Source: Sphingomonas sp. SUN019
Lineage (GTDB): Bacteria; Pseudomonadota; Alphaproteobacteria; Sphingomonadales; Sphingomonadaceae
Assembly (NCBI RefSeq): GCF_024758705.1
Contig: NZ_CP096971.1
Coordinates: 2,170,001 to 2,234,000, forward strand
Direction of reading: 5' to 3'
Length of the DNA: 64,000 bases
Below, one piece after another: positions 17,246 to 25,999 of the stretch. Position 1 is the stretch's first letter, and every line of letters starts with the position of its first letter. The notes beneath the pieces are model-generated. The model made no database searches, had not been told where the DNA came from, and worked only from the letters and a program-made list of their open reading frames with translations. A program made the position numbers and the translations under genes.

Positions 17246-18658
17246 CTATAAGTGTTGGTCGGACGACGGTAAAGCAGATGATGTCGCTCGTGATTTATGT
17301 TGCGATTCCTGTCGCGGCGCGCCGCTCAACCACACACCAGCCACGATTATCATCGCCATCATCATAGGCGTTCGCGCCGGATAGTCGAAAACGCTAGCCA
17401 GCACGACGAACAGCAAGATCGCCGATCCCAATCGCTGCATGGTATAGCGCGGGTCGTCACCCGCGCGCCACGCATGAACGCTTGCTGTGATCCACCATCC
17501 CAGCGCCGCCAGCAGCAGCAGCAGACCCGGCAACCCGGCGTCCAACACAACTTCCAGCAGATCATTGTGTGCGTGATTGAAGAACGTGAACTTTAGCAAC
17601 GCAAAAGGTTCGTGCATTCGGAACAGGGGGTCGAAACCACCCAGACCGGATCCGGCGGGAAAATATTCCCACACCATTGCCCAAACGGTCGGCAACCCGC
17701 GGCTGCGCATGTCTTGGCCCGGATCAATTGTAAGAGCGCGCTCGATCGATATCGCCCGATCGGCTGCAATGCTGATGGCGACGAGCAGGACGGTCGTCGC
17801 CACGACTCCGCTGATGATCGCGGGAAAAACCCAACGAGGATAACGGGCCAGCGTCCGCTTGATCGTGCCGCGCGTGAGCGCCAGCCCGATCGCGATCCCC
17901 AGCGCGCCCAGCCCCATTCCGGCTCGGGATCCGGTTGCCAGGATGGTCAACACGAATAATAACACAAGTGCAATGGCTACCGGACCGCGCCAGTGTGGCT
18001 GCCGCCCGCCCAGGAATGCCCAGACGGGTGCCAACAGACAGCCAAAGGCCACGAACAGTGCGAAGTGATTGCGATTGGCGAAAGTTCCGCCCACCTCACC
18101 TGGACTATCGTTGATCAGCGGGTTCGCCAAATTCGCGCCGGAGAATTGCAGCAGCCCGACGAGCATCGCCCCCGTGATCAGGGCAAGGATCACGCCAGGC
18201 AACCACGACCGCTCGTCATCCCCCAGGCTAGCCATGAAGAACAGCGTCGTGAAAGGCACTACCAGCGAGGCAGCGGCATTGGCCGTCGCTCCCGGCACGA
18301 TCGACCAGGGCCGCCATGGTTGGCTTTGCCCGCTCGCTGCGGCCGCCTCCAGGAACGGGGCTCTGCCCGGCAACGCCTGCCAGAGATTCGGTGGCAGGGG
18401 TATCAACTGGACCAATGCGAGTACAAACGCTGCGCATAAAAGAAACAGCACCGGGCGCACCGCTGTCCAGGACGGTGGTGCGACAAACAGCGCCGCCATT
18501 GCGAGCAGCGCCCAGCACACGCCCCGAACGACAACCTGCCCCAGAACTTCACCGCGCGAGGCACCCCCGGCGAGCCACAGCGTCACCAGCAGCACACACA
18601 AAAGGATAAAGGGCCAACTGGGGGTTCGGCGCGTACCCGGCCGGTGATACTTACGCAT
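17246..18658 (-). CDS. O-antigen polymerase/ligase family membrane protein (Wzy-like 2)
   Basis: This 470-residue protein has about 11-12 membrane segments. The periplasmic loop of the family is visible in GSGLGGFDPLFRMHEPFALL and in FFNHAHNDLLEVVLDAGLPG, with the conserved H-N-D. Its place directly before wza and wzc in one operon makes it the likeliest repeat-unit polymerase for this export system. The ATG is at 18658. It is one of three family members within 13 kb. Confidence 0.88.
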   Translation of the reverse strand: MRKYHRPGTRRTPSWPFILLCVLLVTLWLAGGASRGEVLGQVVVRGVCWALLAMAALFVAPPSWTAVRPVLFLLCAAFVLALVQLIPLPPNLWQALPGRAPFLEAAAASGQSQPWRPWSIVPGATANAAASLVVPFTTLFFMASLGDDERSWLPGVILALITGAMLVGLLQFSGANLANPLINDSPGEVGGTFANRNHFALFVAFGCLLAPVWAFLGGRQPHWRGPVAIALVLLFVLTILATGSRAGMGLGALGIAIGLALTRGTIKRTLARYPRWVFPAIISGVVATTVLLVAISIAADRAISIERALTIDPGQDMRSRGLPTVWAMVWEYFPAGSGLGGFDPLFRMHEPFALLKFTFFNHAHNDLLEVVLDAGLPGLLLLLAALGWWITASVHAWRAGDDPRYTMQRLGSAILLFVVLASVFDYPARTPMMMAMIIVAGVWLSGAPRQESQHKSRATSSALPSSDQHL

Positions 18659-18731
18659 GGTGCCGCCGCCTTATGGAAACCCGAGCCAAAAGGAAAGCTG
18701 CAACCGGTGCGGCAGGTCTTTGAGGGCGTTC

Positions 18732-19493
18732 TCAGCGGCGCTGCGCAACCACGATTTTCCAGAACGGTTTTGACCGCCAAACCCGCAGCAGACTGGACAG
18801 ATGCCATTTAAGGTGACGCAGGGAACGGCGACTGTCGCGCCGGGCGTCATGCACCACTTCCAGCCCCTGTATCACTTCCATACGCCCCCCGGCGATGCGC
18901 CAGCGCGCCGAAAAATCGTAATCTTCGCAATACAGCCGAAACCTCTCGTCGAAACCGCCCAAAGCGCGAAACGTATCCAGCGGCGCAATTAGGAACATTC
19001 CGGCAAGCCAAAAAAAGCCCGGTGCGGTCGGATCCGTTTCCCAACCCGTCGCCCGATGACGCGCGCGACGGATAAGATTGGGCACCGACAAGTTGCGTCG
19101 CACGGAATCTTCCCGCGTACCGTCGGGCGCGATGACGATCGGCGCGCGCAGGGCAGGCCGCGGTTTGCGCCACTCCATGACGGCAATCTGCGCCAGCGTA
19201 TCGGACGCGAGCAACCGGATGTCGGGATTGACGATGGCGAACAGATCGCCCTCGGCGATTGCCGACGCCGCATTGTGGTTCGCGCCGAACCCTTTGACTT
19301 TCGTGTTACGGAGCACGGTTGCGCGCAAGCCCGCCAGATCGTCATCGCCCATCTCTTCGGGAAGGTTGAGCGTTAGGACCACCAACCAGTCCGCGATCCC
19401 GTCCTGCCCCGCCAGGTCGCGCAGAAGATGGCGAACCAACAGGCCATGCCCGTGGCTGACTATGGAAATCGTTCCCTTCGTGATTCGGGGCAT
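18732..19493 (-). CDS. Glycosyltransferase family 2
   Basis: The 253-residue cytoplasmic glycosyltransferase starts at ATG 19493 (MPRITKGTISIVSHGHG), preceded by AAGGA. Family features are the N-terminal strand, the NPDIRLL motif at the DxD position and a later ED motif in YCEDYDFSARWRIAGG, as in rhamnosyltransferase-like GT2 enzymes. It probably adds one sugar to the undecaprenyl-linked repeat unit. It heads the leftward Wzy-Wza-Wzc operon and is divergent from the beta-helix gene. Donor and acceptor are unknown. Confidence 0.88.
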   Translation of the reverse strand: MPRITKGTISIVSHGHGLLVRHLLRDLAGQDGIADWLVVLTLNLPEEMGDDDLAGLRATVLRNTKVKGFGANHNAASAIAEGDLFAIVNPDIRLLASDTLAQIAVMEWRKPRPALRAPIVIAPDGTREDSVRRNLSVPNLIRRARHRATGWETDPTAPGFFWLAGMFLIAPLDTFRALGGFDERFRLYCEDYDFSARWRIAGGRMEVIQGLEVVHDARRDSRRSLRHLKWHLSSLLRVWRSKPFWKIVVAQRR

Positions 19494-19738
19494 ACTGTTT
19501 CCTTGCTGCGACAAACCCTGCCGGCCGGCTTCTCCGGTTGGTTCGGGAAACAGCCGTCGTTCATGATCTGCGCGCTATCCGACCGTGCCGAAGAGATGAA
19601 GAAAAAACCGCACGGCGGCCAATCGCTTATCTACACGATGAAGCCTAACGAACGGCGCAAGCGCGCTCATAGCTGCCGGACGCCAAGGACGGCGACAGCC
19701 GCCCATTCCCGCGACTAGCGCCGCACAAAGGAGAACCA

Positions 19739-21727
19739 ATGGCCCTGAATCGACGCAGCGTGATGGGAACTTTGATCGGTGCCGCGGCCGTTCCTTTCGG
19801 CGACACACCGGTCCGCCTCTCGAATACCATTCCTGCCGCCCCGGCGCTGAATATGTTGGAAGTGTTCCGGAACGCGTTTAATTCCGGGCGGTCGGAAGAC
19901 CTGTGCGCGCAATTGTGTTCGCCGGATTTTCGTCTGCGGACATGGAACGAGAGCGCGGGGGTCGGACGGGACGGACCCGCAGGCATCAACAATCTGTTGA
20001 ACAGTTTGCGGGGGCGGCTCGGGAGGATCGCGGCGTCCGTCGCGGCCGGCCAGTTTCTGATTTCCTCCGATGGCCTCTTGGTGCGCTATTTTCCCCAGTT
20101 CAACGGCAATGGCCACACGCTGAGCCTGGAGATCACGTTTCTGATGGCGTCCGGCGCGCCGAAACTGAACGAGATTCGCATTACAGATCCGGTCAGCTTC
20201 GACGCTACGGTCGCGCAGATCGTCGACGTGGCCGTCGATGGCCGGCGGGACGTGTCAGACGAGGTGCAGGCGGCCTATGATGCCCTGGTGCGTCGTGGGG
20301 GCGGCACGCTCCTGTTTCCACCGGGCCTGTTCCGGATGTCGCTCACCTTGGGCAGCCGGAACGTCCAGCTACGCGGCGCGGGCCGGCTGGCGACCCAGCT
20401 GCTGGCGCGCGGACCGGGAGAGGTGGTGCTGCGCGGGGCGTATCGCTCCGGCACATGGGATGTCGTTACCATCGCCGATCTGGGCATCACGGGCGGCGAC
20501 AATCCGACCGGCATCGGCTTTCGCGCAGGAAACGACATCGCGGCCGACGACGACGAGTTCGTCGGCCGCACGCGGTTCGAAAACGTCCGCTTCGCCAACC
20601 TGGACATCTGCATCCACCGGCCCCGCGGACAGATCGGGCTGATCGTCGATACCTGCCAGTTCGAGGACGCCCGAGTCCATCTGGCGGTCAGCGCCCGCCA
20701 ACAGGCCGGTCGACCGCTGATGCATGGCGGCAACATCCTGGTCCAAGGAACGCATTTCCAACGTGCGCGCGACGCTGTGGTGCGGATCGATTCCAGTGTC
20801 ACGGGTTCGGGACAGATAACGTTCCAGGACTGCATCATGGAATCCAATCCCGGGATTGTCTTCGACATCCGAAACCTCAACGCCGTCGACAGCGTCCCGG
20901 CGGTCCTCGTGAGCCGCTGCTGGAACGAGCAAAACGCCACCGCGGCGAGCGTGACGGTCGACGGCAAGGTCGAGAAGCCGGTTTATGCCCGTCTGGTCGA
21001 CTGTTCCCTGATCCGTTTCGAGGACACGCCGGTCGGCCCGCTCGTGCTGCGCAACAGTGTCGTGCGCACGCTGGATTGCAGCCTGGACCAGCTGAAGACG
21101 GTCGTGCAGGACGCGGGGTCGCTCGTCGAGCATACCCGCGCACGCATGTTCAGCGGCCCCATGCCTCCAGGCCGGGTGACCAGCGTCGAGGCTACGTATC
21201 TGGTTTCGCCCGGACGCGGGGTGAGCTTTACGCTGCCCCATCGCACCGCCCTTTCCAGCGCCTATCGCGATGCCCTGAAAATCAGCGTCAGAGCAGACCG
21301 TGCGATCGCCTTTTCGGGCACCGTCGCGACGGTTACCGGGCTGGTGGAAGATGCCCTGCTGCCGGGTCTCGCCACGAGCCAGCGGCTTACGCTGCCGCCC
21401 GGCGCGCAGGTCTTCCCGCAACCGGTCGCGCTGACGGCCGGCCAGTGGATCGCGTGGCTGTACCTTTATCGCCACGTCGCCGGAGCGGCTCCGACGCTCA
21501 GCCTGACGGGGAGTGCGGGACTTACCGTGGAAACCCCCCTCGACGACCCCGAATGGCGCACCTTGGGCGGCATGATGTTCGTCCCGAGCGACGCGCCCAG
21601 CATATCGTTCTGGCACCGCTGCCCGGCTGCGTCCGCGACGATTCACATCGGCGGCATGAACCTGCTCGCCTTCGCAACGCGCCAGCAGGCACGAGACTTT
21701 CTCAACAGCGGGCTGTTCGCGGTCTGA
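19739..21727 (+). CDS. Secreted NTF2-like plus right-handed beta-helix protein
   Basis: The 662-residue protein starts at ATG 19739 with Shine-Dalgarno AAAGGAG. The N-terminus MALNRRSVMGTLIGAAAV looks like a twin-arginine-type export signal. Residues about 38-150 resemble an NTF2/SnoaL-like fold. Residues about 165-460 have the pectate-lyase-3 style opening (AAYDALVRRGGGTLLFPPGLF) followed by parallel beta-helix repeats (VQLRGAGRLATQLL; DTCQFEDARVHLAVS). A beta-rich tail follows. It is probably a periplasmic or surface polysaccharide lyase, hydrolase or epimerase acting on the locus product. No catalytic residues can be named with confidence. Confidence 0.75.
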   Translation: MALNRRSVMGTLIGAAAVPFGDTPVRLSNTIPAAPALNMLEVFRNAFNSGRSEDLCAQLCSPDFRLRTWNESAGVGRDGPAGINNLLNSLRGRLGRIAASVAAGQFLISSDGLLVRYFPQFNGNGHTLSLEITFLMASGAPKLNEIRITDPVSFDATVAQIVDVAVDGRRDVSDEVQAAYDALVRRGGGTLLFPPGLFRMSLTLGSRNVQLRGAGRLATQLLARGPGEVVLRGAYRSGTWDVVTIADLGITGGDNPTGIGFRAGNDIAADDDEFVGRTRFENVRFANLDICIHRPRGQIGLIVDTCQFEDARVHLAVSARQQAGRPLMHGGNILVQGTHFQRARDAVVRIDSSVTGSGQITFQDCIMESNPGIVFDIRNLNAVDSVPAVLVSRCWNEQNATAASVTVDGKVEKPVYARLVDCSLIRFEDTPVGPLVLRNSVVRTLDCSLDQLKTVVQDAGSLVEHTRARMFSGPMPPGRVTSVEATYLVSPGRGVSFTLPHRTALSSAYRDALKISVRADRAIAFSGTVATVTGLVEDALLPGLATSQRLTLPPGAQVFPQPVALTAGQWIAWLYLYRHVAGAAPTLSLTGSAGLTVETPLDDPEWRTLGGMMFVPSDAPSISFWHRCPAASATIHIGGMNLLAFATRQQARDFLNSGLFAV

Positions 21728-21748
21728 ACCGACTGCCCGCGCTTGCCG

Positions 21749-22813
21749 CTACCGCCCGGTGACCCGCCGCGTCAGCGAAGGCGCGAGCGCGAGCGCGATC
21801 CGGTAGCCGACCAGCGTGATGGCAATAACGACCAGCGGGACCAACAGATAGACCGCCAGCGCCATCCCCGGTGAAATTGGAAAGACCCGATAACTGATCT
21901 TCAGCAGCGCCGTCGTCAGCGGTTCGTGAGTTGCAAAGACGAAGAAACTGGCCCCCGCAAGCGATGCTAAGCGCTGCAGCGCGAGGGGGGGCAGGCTTCG
22001 CACGATCGCAACAGCAAGGACGATCCCGGTCGCCACCAGGCCGTGCTGCACGAACGATTCGATCCGCGTTCCGCGCGACAGCAGGAAGGCTGCGAGCAGG
22101 ACGCCGTACCCCAGCATCACCGGGATAAGCGGCAGACCCCGGAACAGATTCCTGCCGTGCACACCGGCCACGACGCCGACGAAGAAAAACAGCGCGGCCT
22201 CGATCGCCGGAATGTCGATCGGCCACCAATCGACCATCCAGCACAATCCCAGAACCGCGGTCACGACAACGGCGACCGGCACACGCCGAGCGAGCAGGAA
22301 GAACGCCGGGGCCAGCAGCACCAGGATCATCAAATCGCGGATGAACCAGAATTGATAGGCGATCGGGTACCGCTGCAGGCCAAGCACCCATGCCGCTTGC
22401 TGGCCCCACGTCATGTCGCGCAACACACCAGACGAACTGAAGAATATCCGCAGCGAGGTGGATTGGGCCGCAGCGATCATGGCGTACAGCGCGATGTTCC
22501 AGAACAGATACGGTACTAGAAGCGTATCGACGCGGCGACGTAGCTTCGCAGCGAATCCCGACCAAGACCATCCTTCCTGCGCGTGGAACAGCAGGTACCC
22601 CGACAGTAGGAAGAACAGTGGTACCGCCGTGCGCGCCACACCTTCGGACAGTGCGGTCTTCACCGTATCGAGGACAGCGGATTCGACGGATACGACCCCG
22701 TCCCCGAACGTGATCGTTCCGGATCGGGCGTGAATGTAGACCACAAGCGCGACCAGCGGGAAACGTAACGCCGCCAAGCGCGCCGAATTGATCGGCGATA
22801 TCGTAGTCGCCAT
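21749..22813 (-). CDS. Membrane acyltransferase, family 3 (OafA-like)
   Basis: This 354-residue polytopic protein has about ten membrane segments. The family opening is SARLAALRFPLVALVVYIHA (the catalytic histidine is in YIHA), and FFLLSGYLLF and FWFIRDLMIL follow as in this family. It O-acylates (usually acetylates) cell-surface glycans or their precursors. The ATG at 22813 overlaps the TAA stop of the upstream polymerase gene (TAATG), so the two are coupled. It is convergent with the beta-helix gene, with 21 nt between them. Confidence 0.9.
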   Translation of the reverse strand: MATTISPINSARLAALRFPLVALVVYIHARSGTITFGDGVVSVESAVLDTVKTALSEGVARTAVPLFFLLSGYLLFHAQEGWSWSGFAAKLRRRVDTLLVPYLFWNIALYAMIAAAQSTSLRIFFSSSGVLRDMTWGQQAAWVLGLQRYPIAYQFWFIRDLMILVLLAPAFFLLARRVPVAVVVTAVLGLCWMVDWWPIDIPAIEAALFFFVGVVAGVHGRNLFRGLPLIPVMLGYGVLLAAFLLSRGTRIESFVQHGLVATGIVLAVAIVRSLPPLALQRLASLAGASFFVFATHEPLTTALLKISYRVFPISPGMALAVYLLVPLVVIAITLVGYRIALALAPSLTRRVTGR

Positions 22814-24090
22814 TACGCGGGCGATCTCCGCGCGTCGGTTTGCGCTGGATCAGACCGCCACAACAAAAAGATGGACGCGATCATCAGCATCGTCGGACTG
22901 GAGAAATAGCCAGCCCCGCGCACGTACATGTCGACCGTGTAAGTATAGATGCTGCATAGCGCGAGAATCTCGCCGAGCGGCCTGACGGCGCCGTCGATCG
23001 CCACGCGACGCAGGTTGGTGAACGCCTTCGTCGCGAAATAGCCGTGAATCGCGATCAGAACCAATCCGAACACGCCCAGTTCGCTGATCAGCTTGGAGGC
23101 CGCGAAACTGCCTTCCTTCAGGTTGAGGTCGGTGCCGCCGGTCAGGCGATAGATCAGGTTGGACGTCGGGGCGTCCAGAAACGTATACCCGAGCTGCTGG
23201 AAACCGAGCCCCCAGCCCAGCGTCTTGCTGGTCGCGCTGCCGATCATTTCCCAGCCCTGGATATATACCAAGGTCGAAAGGTTGGTCGTCGCAGAGACGT
23301 CGAACTGAATTCGGTCAAGGAAATAGGAAAGGTCGAACAGCGGGAGGATCAATGCCGCCAGGATGCCAAAGACCGCGAGCCGAGCCGTCGTCAAGCACGC
23401 GACCGTCATGACGACCGAACCGACGACGAGCGACAGGTTCTCGAGCAGATAGCCAAGCGCGAACCCCATCAGGATCCAAGCCCACCGCCGCCATCTCTTT
23501 CCCGTCACACCCAGAAAAGCGATGACCGGAAGGAGCGCGCCGGCATAAAGCGACGGTTCGGTAAACGGAAAGACCGGCTTGCTGGTGGCGGTCGTGCTAG
23601 GGGGCTGGACCCCGACCAGACTGAACACGGCCGCGACCAGGAAGAGGATGATCGCCACGGTGACGGCGCGCATCACCAGCCGATCCGAAACGTGTCGGAA
23701 CATCGAGCCGGTCGTACCGCACGCCAAGATGGCCAGCGCCGCGATGACAAGCGAGCCGAGCGCCTTTACAACATCGATCTCCCCCGCGAGGGCGCAGACC
23801 GCCAGATGCGCGGCAAGCGCGGTGACGACGAGCGTAGCAACGCCAAGATCGGTTTCGAAAGAACCGAGCCCGCGCATTCCCGGGATCCCCATCACCCGCA
23901 TCGCCAGGATCAGGATGGAGGCAACCAGAACCCCGGCGGACATGGACGACGTGCCGGCCAGAAAGAACACCCCCCCCGGCAGCATCAGGATGGCGAGGAG
24001 CGTGACGACCACGCCCAGCGTGGCATCCGTCGTCCGAGTAGATGGCCCCGCGCGTGGCGCAGGGCCGGAAATCAGTAGGGGACTGCTCAT
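22813..24090 (-). CDS. O-antigen polymerase-like membrane protein (Wzy-like 3)
   Basis: This protein has about 11 hydrophobic segments and 425 residues from the chosen ATG at 24090 (MSSPLLISGPAPRAGPST); the open frame extends further but upstream codons look non-coding. The large periplasmic loop includes GWEMIGSATSKTLGWGLGFQ, and the general layout is that of Wzy polymerases, though the HN motif of the O-antigen ligase family is not obvious. It is translationally coupled to the acyltransferase that follows. It is divergent, by 89 nt, from the SGNH hydrolase gene. Confidence 0.75.
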   Translation of the reverse strand: MSSPLLISGPAPRAGPSTRTTDATLGVVVTLLAILMLPGGVFFLAGTSSMSAGVLVASILILAMRVMGIPGMRGLGSFETDLGVATLVVTALAAHLAVCALAGEIDVVKALGSLVIAALAILACGTTGSMFRHVSDRLVMRAVTVAIILFLVAAVFSLVGVQPPSTTATSKPVFPFTEPSLYAGALLPVIAFLGVTGKRWRRWAWILMGFALGYLLENLSLVVGSVVMTVACLTTARLAVFGILAALILPLFDLSYFLDRIQFDVSATTNLSTLVYIQGWEMIGSATSKTLGWGLGFQQLGYTFLDAPTSNLIYRLTGGTDLNLKEGSFAASKLISELGVFGLVLIAIHGYFATKAFTNLRRVAIDGAVRPLGEILALCSIYTYTVDMYVRGAGYFSSPTMLMIASIFLLWRSDPAQTDARRSPA

Positions 24091-24179
24091 ATCGACCGTT
24101 TCACTAGCAATGTTCGATCGCCTTGTCGCGCATGCCGGGAAGACGATAAGGGGTACGGCGTGATCGAGACGAAACCCAG

Positions 24180-24852
24180 GTGAGGCGTCGCGGATCGCGG
24201 ATCGCGGCCCTGCTAGCCGCATTTCTGTCGCCCGGGTGCGGACGTCGCGCCGAACCGGCCATCATCGTCCTCGCGGAGGGCGACAGCCTGACGTACGGAC
24301 AGGACACGATGTCCATGGCGACGCGCGCGCCGATCAACGGTTCGAGCTTCCGGCGATCTTCGACGCCGTATCCCGAAACGCTGAACCGACTGCTCGGCGA
24401 ACGTTATACGGTAATGAACCTCGGCTTCCCCGGCGATCGCACGAGCGATGGGTTGCAGCGCTGGAAGACTGCGCCGGTCGCCCGCGTCGCGATCGTCATG
24501 TACGGCACCAACGATGCATTGAATTTCGGCAACCGAGCAGGCGGCGCGCTGACGACGGCACGCTTCGCGGAAGGCCTGTCGGCGCTGATCCTGCGTCGGC
24601 AGCGGGAGGGCGCGCAGGTCGTCGTCGTCGCAGCACCCGCGCTGGCCGATGAGGCGGCCGATCGGCGCATCGAACCGTATCGCGCGGCCTCCGCGCGCGT
24701 CGCCGCGGTTCGTTACGCTGCCAAAGGGGCTGGGGTGGACGGACGGCGTGCATCTCACGTCCGCGGGATACGAGACGGTCGCGCGCGCGCTGGCCCCGGT
24801 CGTCGTCGATGCCGCACATCGTGCATCGAACGCAGAAGGACGGACGCCCTAG
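24180..24852 (+). pseudogene. SGNH/GDSL hydrolase, frameshifted
   Basis: The frame from GTG 24180 encodes a lipoprotein-like signal (ALLAAFLSPGCG), then block I AEGDSLTYG, block II MNLGFPGDRTSDGLQRW and block III MYGTNDALNFG. Around 24700-24710 the coding sense moves by +1 into the frame that reads RFVTLPKGLGWTDGVHLTSA, which carries the catalytic DxxH of block V, and ends at TAG 24850-24852. A single extra base in the GC run near 24700 would explain it. The product would be a secreted lysophospholipase- or deacetylase-type esterase, perhaps a glycan O-deacetylase. It may be a true pseudogene or a sequencing error. Confidence 0.8.
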
Positions 24853-25979
24853 AACGGGCCGCGACCGTGCGGCGTGCCGTCGGCGCTGACGCCGCGTTCG
24901 TGCAGCGCGACGATCGTCTCGACAAGCTGTGGCCAGTTGCCTGCGAACGGCGCCGCGATCGGATCCGCCCGGACCGGCTGCGAGGTCCAACCGCTGCGGT
25001 GCGCCGCCAGCATTATGTCGGCCAGCGCGCGCGGATCGGCGGGATCGACGAAGCGCACATGATCGTATGTTCCGACGGTTTCATGAGCATAGGGAAGGTC
25101 CGCCGCGATGATCGGCTTGCCTAGGCTCTTGGCCTCGGTGATCGGCAGCCCCCAGGTTTCCAAGCGCGACGGGAACAGCAGGCAGTCCATTTCTTCGTAC
25201 AGCTTCGTCATGGCGTCGCGATCCTGCCTGCCAACGAAATGTAGCCCGCGCAGGTCGCCATAGCGGCGGAACAGATCGCGCGTGAGACGGGTTTCCTCCG
25301 GATCGATCGTCAGCACGACACGTCCGCGCCAGTCCGGCTCGCCATCCAGCAGCCGCACCGCATCGCCGATCAGGTCGAAATTCTTGAAGACCCGAGATAG
25401 CGCCGGATAAACGAAGGTGGAGACCGGTCCCGCTGCGCTGAGCGCCGCACCGGGCTGAGATTCGACCGGATGAGCGACAACGACGTTGCGTACGCCGTAG
25501 CGGTGCATGAATTCGCGGCGTATCCAGTCTTGCTGCACAATCACTGCGCGATTCGACCTGATGTTGATCCTGTAGAACAGCGAATAGAGCGCGCTGAACG
25601 GGATCAACTTGGGTTCCATGCTCAGTTCTGCCCACGAGAAGCGATGGAAGGGTGCCGGATTATGGCAGTAGACAAACTGCGACCCCGCCTTCACGCGTGG
25701 CGACATGTCATGGAGTGACCACCATATATCAGGCCTGATCTGCTTGGATATTCGGTTCAACGCGACATATTCGACGTAGATCCGGCGCAGCCACGACGTC
25801 TTGGCTTCAGGGATCACCCTAGCTTCCACGCCGCCTACGTCGATGACGCCGGCGTTGTTCACCAGCGCGACCACCCGCCAGTCCGGCAGGGAAGACCTGA
25901 TCGTCCGCAGGCAATCCTGAAGAACCTTCAGCGTTCCGCCTTCGACGATGTTGACCGCCGATATCACGATCGTGGGCAT
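24849..25979 (-). CDS. Glycosyltransferase family 4 (GT-B fold)
   Basis: This 376-residue protein starts at ATG 25979 (MPTIVISAVNIVEGGTLKVL), after a GGGGA Shine-Dalgarno; the longer upstream frame is rejected. The C-terminal Rossmann domain holds the GT4 pattern LHFVGRQDRDAMTKLY and CLLFPSRLETWGLPITEAKS, with the E-x7-E type donor-binding site. It is probably a retaining sugar transferase acting on the lipid-linked repeat unit. Its stop overlaps that of the SGNH gene on the other strand by a few bases. It lies in the same leftward series as GT2, Wzx and the dehydratase. Confidence 0.9.
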   Translation of the reverse strand: MPTIVISAVNIVEGGTLKVLQDCLRTIRSSLPDWRVVALVNNAGVIDVGGVEARVIPEAKTSWLRRIYVEYVALNRISKQIRPDIWWSLHDMSPRVKAGSQFVYCHNPAPFHRFSWAELSMEPKLIPFSALYSLFYRINIRSNRAVIVQQDWIRREFMHRYGVRNVVVAHPVESQPGAALSAAGPVSTFVYPALSRVFKNFDLIGDAVRLLDGEPDWRGRVVLTIDPEETRLTRDLFRRYGDLRGLHFVGRQDRDAMTKLYEEMDCLLFPSRLETWGLPITEAKSLGKPIIAADLPYAHETVGTYDHVRFVDPADPRALADIMLAAHRSGWTSQPVRADPIAAPFAGNWPQLVETIVALHERGVSADGTPHGRGPF

Positions 25980-25999
25980 ACGCTTCCCCTGTCCGTTTC

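Noticed and set aside
24212..24758. Minus-strand open frame opposite the SGNH gene
   Set aside because: SGNH motifs on the plus strand are strong; the minus frame has no recognisable features.
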